Part shown: positions 62,978-64,000 of the stretch, piece by piece
Layout: each line of letters starts with the position of its first letter
How positions within the stretch are numbered: position 1 is the stretch's first letter
Assembly: GCF_001048695.1 (NCBI RefSeq)
Contig: NZ_CVRB01000001.1
Coordinates: 1,426,001 to 1,490,000 of the forward strand
Length of the DNA: 64,000 bases
Reading direction: 5' to 3'
Source: Neobacillus massiliamazoniensis
GTDB taxonomy: Bacteria; Bacillota; Bacilli; Bacillales; Cytobacillaceae
Made by a program: the position numbers and the translations under genes
The notes under the pieces: generated by a model
Told to the model about the DNA's origin: nothing
The model's input: the letters and a program-made list of their open reading frames with translations, nothing else
Databases searched by the model: none

Positions 62978-63241
62978 ATGGATTATAATGATCAAGTCAA
63001 AAATAGAGTAAAACGAATTGAAGGGCAGTTAAGAGGAATTTTAAGAATGATGGAAGAAAATAAGGACTGCAGAGAAGTGATCACTCAGTTATCAGCTGCA
63101 AGAACGGCTATTGATCGTACAATTGGGGTTGTAGTAAGTTCAAATTTAGTGGAATGTGTCCAAAAAGCCACAGAGAATAATGAGAAAAGTGCAGAAGAAA
63201 TAATTCAAGAAGCCGTAAATTTACTTGTGAAAAGTCGATAA
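62978..63241 (+). CDS. cstR: Persulfide-sensing repressor CstR
   Basis: 87-residue all-helical CsoR/DUF156-family regulator. Cys31 and Cys60 are present, and position 56 is Asn rather than the copper-binding His of CsoR, so this is a CstR-type sulfur sensor (YrkD-like). Persulfides join the two cysteines and release DNA. The operator lies in its own promoter, so it is autoregulated, and two further operators precede the next two genes. Confidence 0.92.
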   Translation: MDYNDQVKNRVKRIEGQLRGILRMMEENKDCREVITQLSAARTAIDRTIGVVVSSNLVECVQKATENNEKSAEEIIQEAVNLLVKSR

Positions 63242-63319
63242 GAAAAGTGGAAGTCGCTTAGAGCTGGGACATTTCTCATAGTCGAAATTATCTTTCTAAT
63301 CTTCTCCAAATAAAAAGGG

Positions 63320-63366
63320 TTGACACCCTCTTTTATTTTTAATACTATTATACCCATACGGGTATA
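63320..63366 (+). promoter_or_regulatory. Promoter and CstR operator of the tusA-like gene
   Basis: TTGACA (63320), 17-base spacer, TACTAT (63343-63348), then at once TATACCC-ATAC-GGGTATA (63349-63366) over the start site. Confidence 0.82.
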
Positions 63367-63391
63367 TATGAAAATGAGGAGGAACGATTCA

Positions 63392-63619
63392 ATGAATATA
63401 GGTAAAGTATTAGATGCAAAAGGTTTGGCTTGTCCGATGCCAATTATTAGAACAAAAAAAGCAATCAATGAACTTGAATCTGGCCAAGTATTAGAAATTC
63501 ATTCAACAGATCAAGGGTCCAAAAATGATCTTACGGCATGGGCTAAATCTGGCGGGCATGAGTTAGTAAAATTTGAAGAGGAAAACGGTATTTTTAAATT
63601 TTGGATTAAAAAAGGCTGA
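63392..63619 (+). CDS. TusA-like sulfur carrier protein
   Basis: 75 residues with the sulfur-carrying Cys in the GLACPMPIIRTK motif (about residue 13). TusA-like proteins shuttle persulfide sulfur between partners. ATG at 63392 with AGGAGG upstream. It is under a CstR operator, like yrkF/yrkI of B. subtilis. Confidence 0.9.
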   Translation: MNIGKVLDAKGLACPMPIIRTKKAINELESGQVLEIHSTDQGSKNDLTAWAKSGGHELVKFEEENGIFKFWIKKG

Positions 63620-63637
63620 TTTTTTTCAGAAAATAAA

Positions 63638-63653
63638 ATACCTATACAGGTAT
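63638..63653 (+). promoter_or_regulatory. Third CstR-type operator
   Basis: ATACCT-ATAC-AGGTAT between the TusA-like and DsrE-like genes. It has the same architecture with one changed pair in each arm. Confidence 0.55.
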
Positions 63654-63686
63654 AGGTTATATTGAAAAACATTCTGGAGGTAAAGC

Positions 63687-64000
63687 ATGACAGAAAATAA
63701 AAGGACAACGATCGTCTTATTTAGTGGAGACTATGATAAAGCAATGGCTGCTTATATTATTGCAAATGGGGCAGCCGCATATGATCATGAGGTCACTATT
63801 TTTCACACGTTTTGGGGATTAAATGCACTCCGGAAAGATGAAAATATTCCGGTGAAAAAAGGGTTCATGGAAAATATGTTTGGAAAAATGATGCCAAGAG
63901 GCGCAGATAAAATGAGCCTTTCTAAAATGAATTTTGCTGGCTTTGGCCCAAAAATGATTAAAGGAATCATGAAAAAGCATAATGCCTTAACTCTTCCGCA
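63687..64000 (+). CDS. DsrE/DsrF-like sulfur-transfer protein (runs off the window)
   Basis: The first 104 residues are visible. TTIVLFSGDYDKAMAAYIIANGAAA and HEVTIFHTFWGLNAL are typical of DsrE-like (YrkE) proteins, which carry sulfur in persulfide metabolism. ATG at 63687 with TGGAGG upstream. It ends at the window edge without a stop. Confidence 0.88.
   Translation, partial: MTENKRTTIVLFSGDYDKAMAAYIIANGAAAYDHEVTIFHTFWGLNALRKDENIPVKKGFMENMFGKMMPRGADKMSLSKMNFAGFGPKMIKGIMKKHNALTLP

Overview
The window reads as a low-GC, spore-forming Firmicute of the Bacillaceae, closest in gene order to Bacillus subtilis-like genomes (Neobacillus/Mesobacillus-type; the species cannot be fixed from this alone). 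The evidence is the yvcD-trxB-yvcI-rapZ-yvcK-whiA-crh block, the cggR-gap-pgk-tpiA-gpmI-eno operon, secG-est-rnr-smpB-ssrA, CtsR, CggR, Fur and BirA operators, T-boxes, spore-coat genes and SigK-type promoters.

Layout. 0.1-6.8 kb: trxB and the rapZ/yvcK/whiA/crh operon. 6.8-9.0 kb: a large nested 21-bp/155-bp repeat array between crh and convergent clpP, then a tRNA-Arg and a second 21-bp array. 9.2-18.3 kb: sigL, a glutaredoxin-like gene and the CggR-controlled glycolytic operon. 18.7-25 kb: two uncharacterised genes, secG, est, rnr, smpB and tmRNA. 25.5-33 kb: lutABC lactate oxidation, a PoxB-type pyruvate oxidase, a VTT membrane protein and an amino-acid permease. 33-39 kb: a MITE-like element, a large secreted phosphodiester glycosidase and small membrane proteins. 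38.9-45.5 kb: a divergent sporulation locus with CotSA-type glycosyltransferase carrying a 20 x 9-residue Arg/Asp/His tail, a CotS kinase-like protein, UDP-glucose dehydrogenase, a nucleotidyltransferase and an epimerase. 45.6-48.8 kb: a BirA-controlled bioY-acyl-CoA ligase-thiolase operon (yhfUTS type). 48.9-52.4 kb: an XRE-cupin regulator and a short ring-cleavage cluster. 52.5-60.5 kb: Fur-controlled FTR1 iron permease, a lipoprotein, a giant multicopper oxidase, a small exported protein and a CcdA/TauE-like membrane protein. 60.6-62.8 kb: an NhaC-family transporter behind two tandem tyrosine T-boxes. 62.8-64 kb: a CstR-controlled sulfur-transfer operon that runs off the window.

Most promising for novelty: (i) intergenic arrays with an exact 21-bp period at four or five loci and at least three unrelated core sequences; (ii) the metal locus, in which the FTR1 ectodomain and the neighbouring lipoprotein share a W-x3-E-x10-Y-x3-E module and sit beside a 1336-residue multicopper oxidase; (iii) the repeat tail of the spore-coat glycosyltransferase; (iv) tandem tyrosine T-boxes followed by a Tyr-containing small ORF overlapping nhaC.

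All assignments come from reading the sequence and recalled family knowledge; no database search was run.
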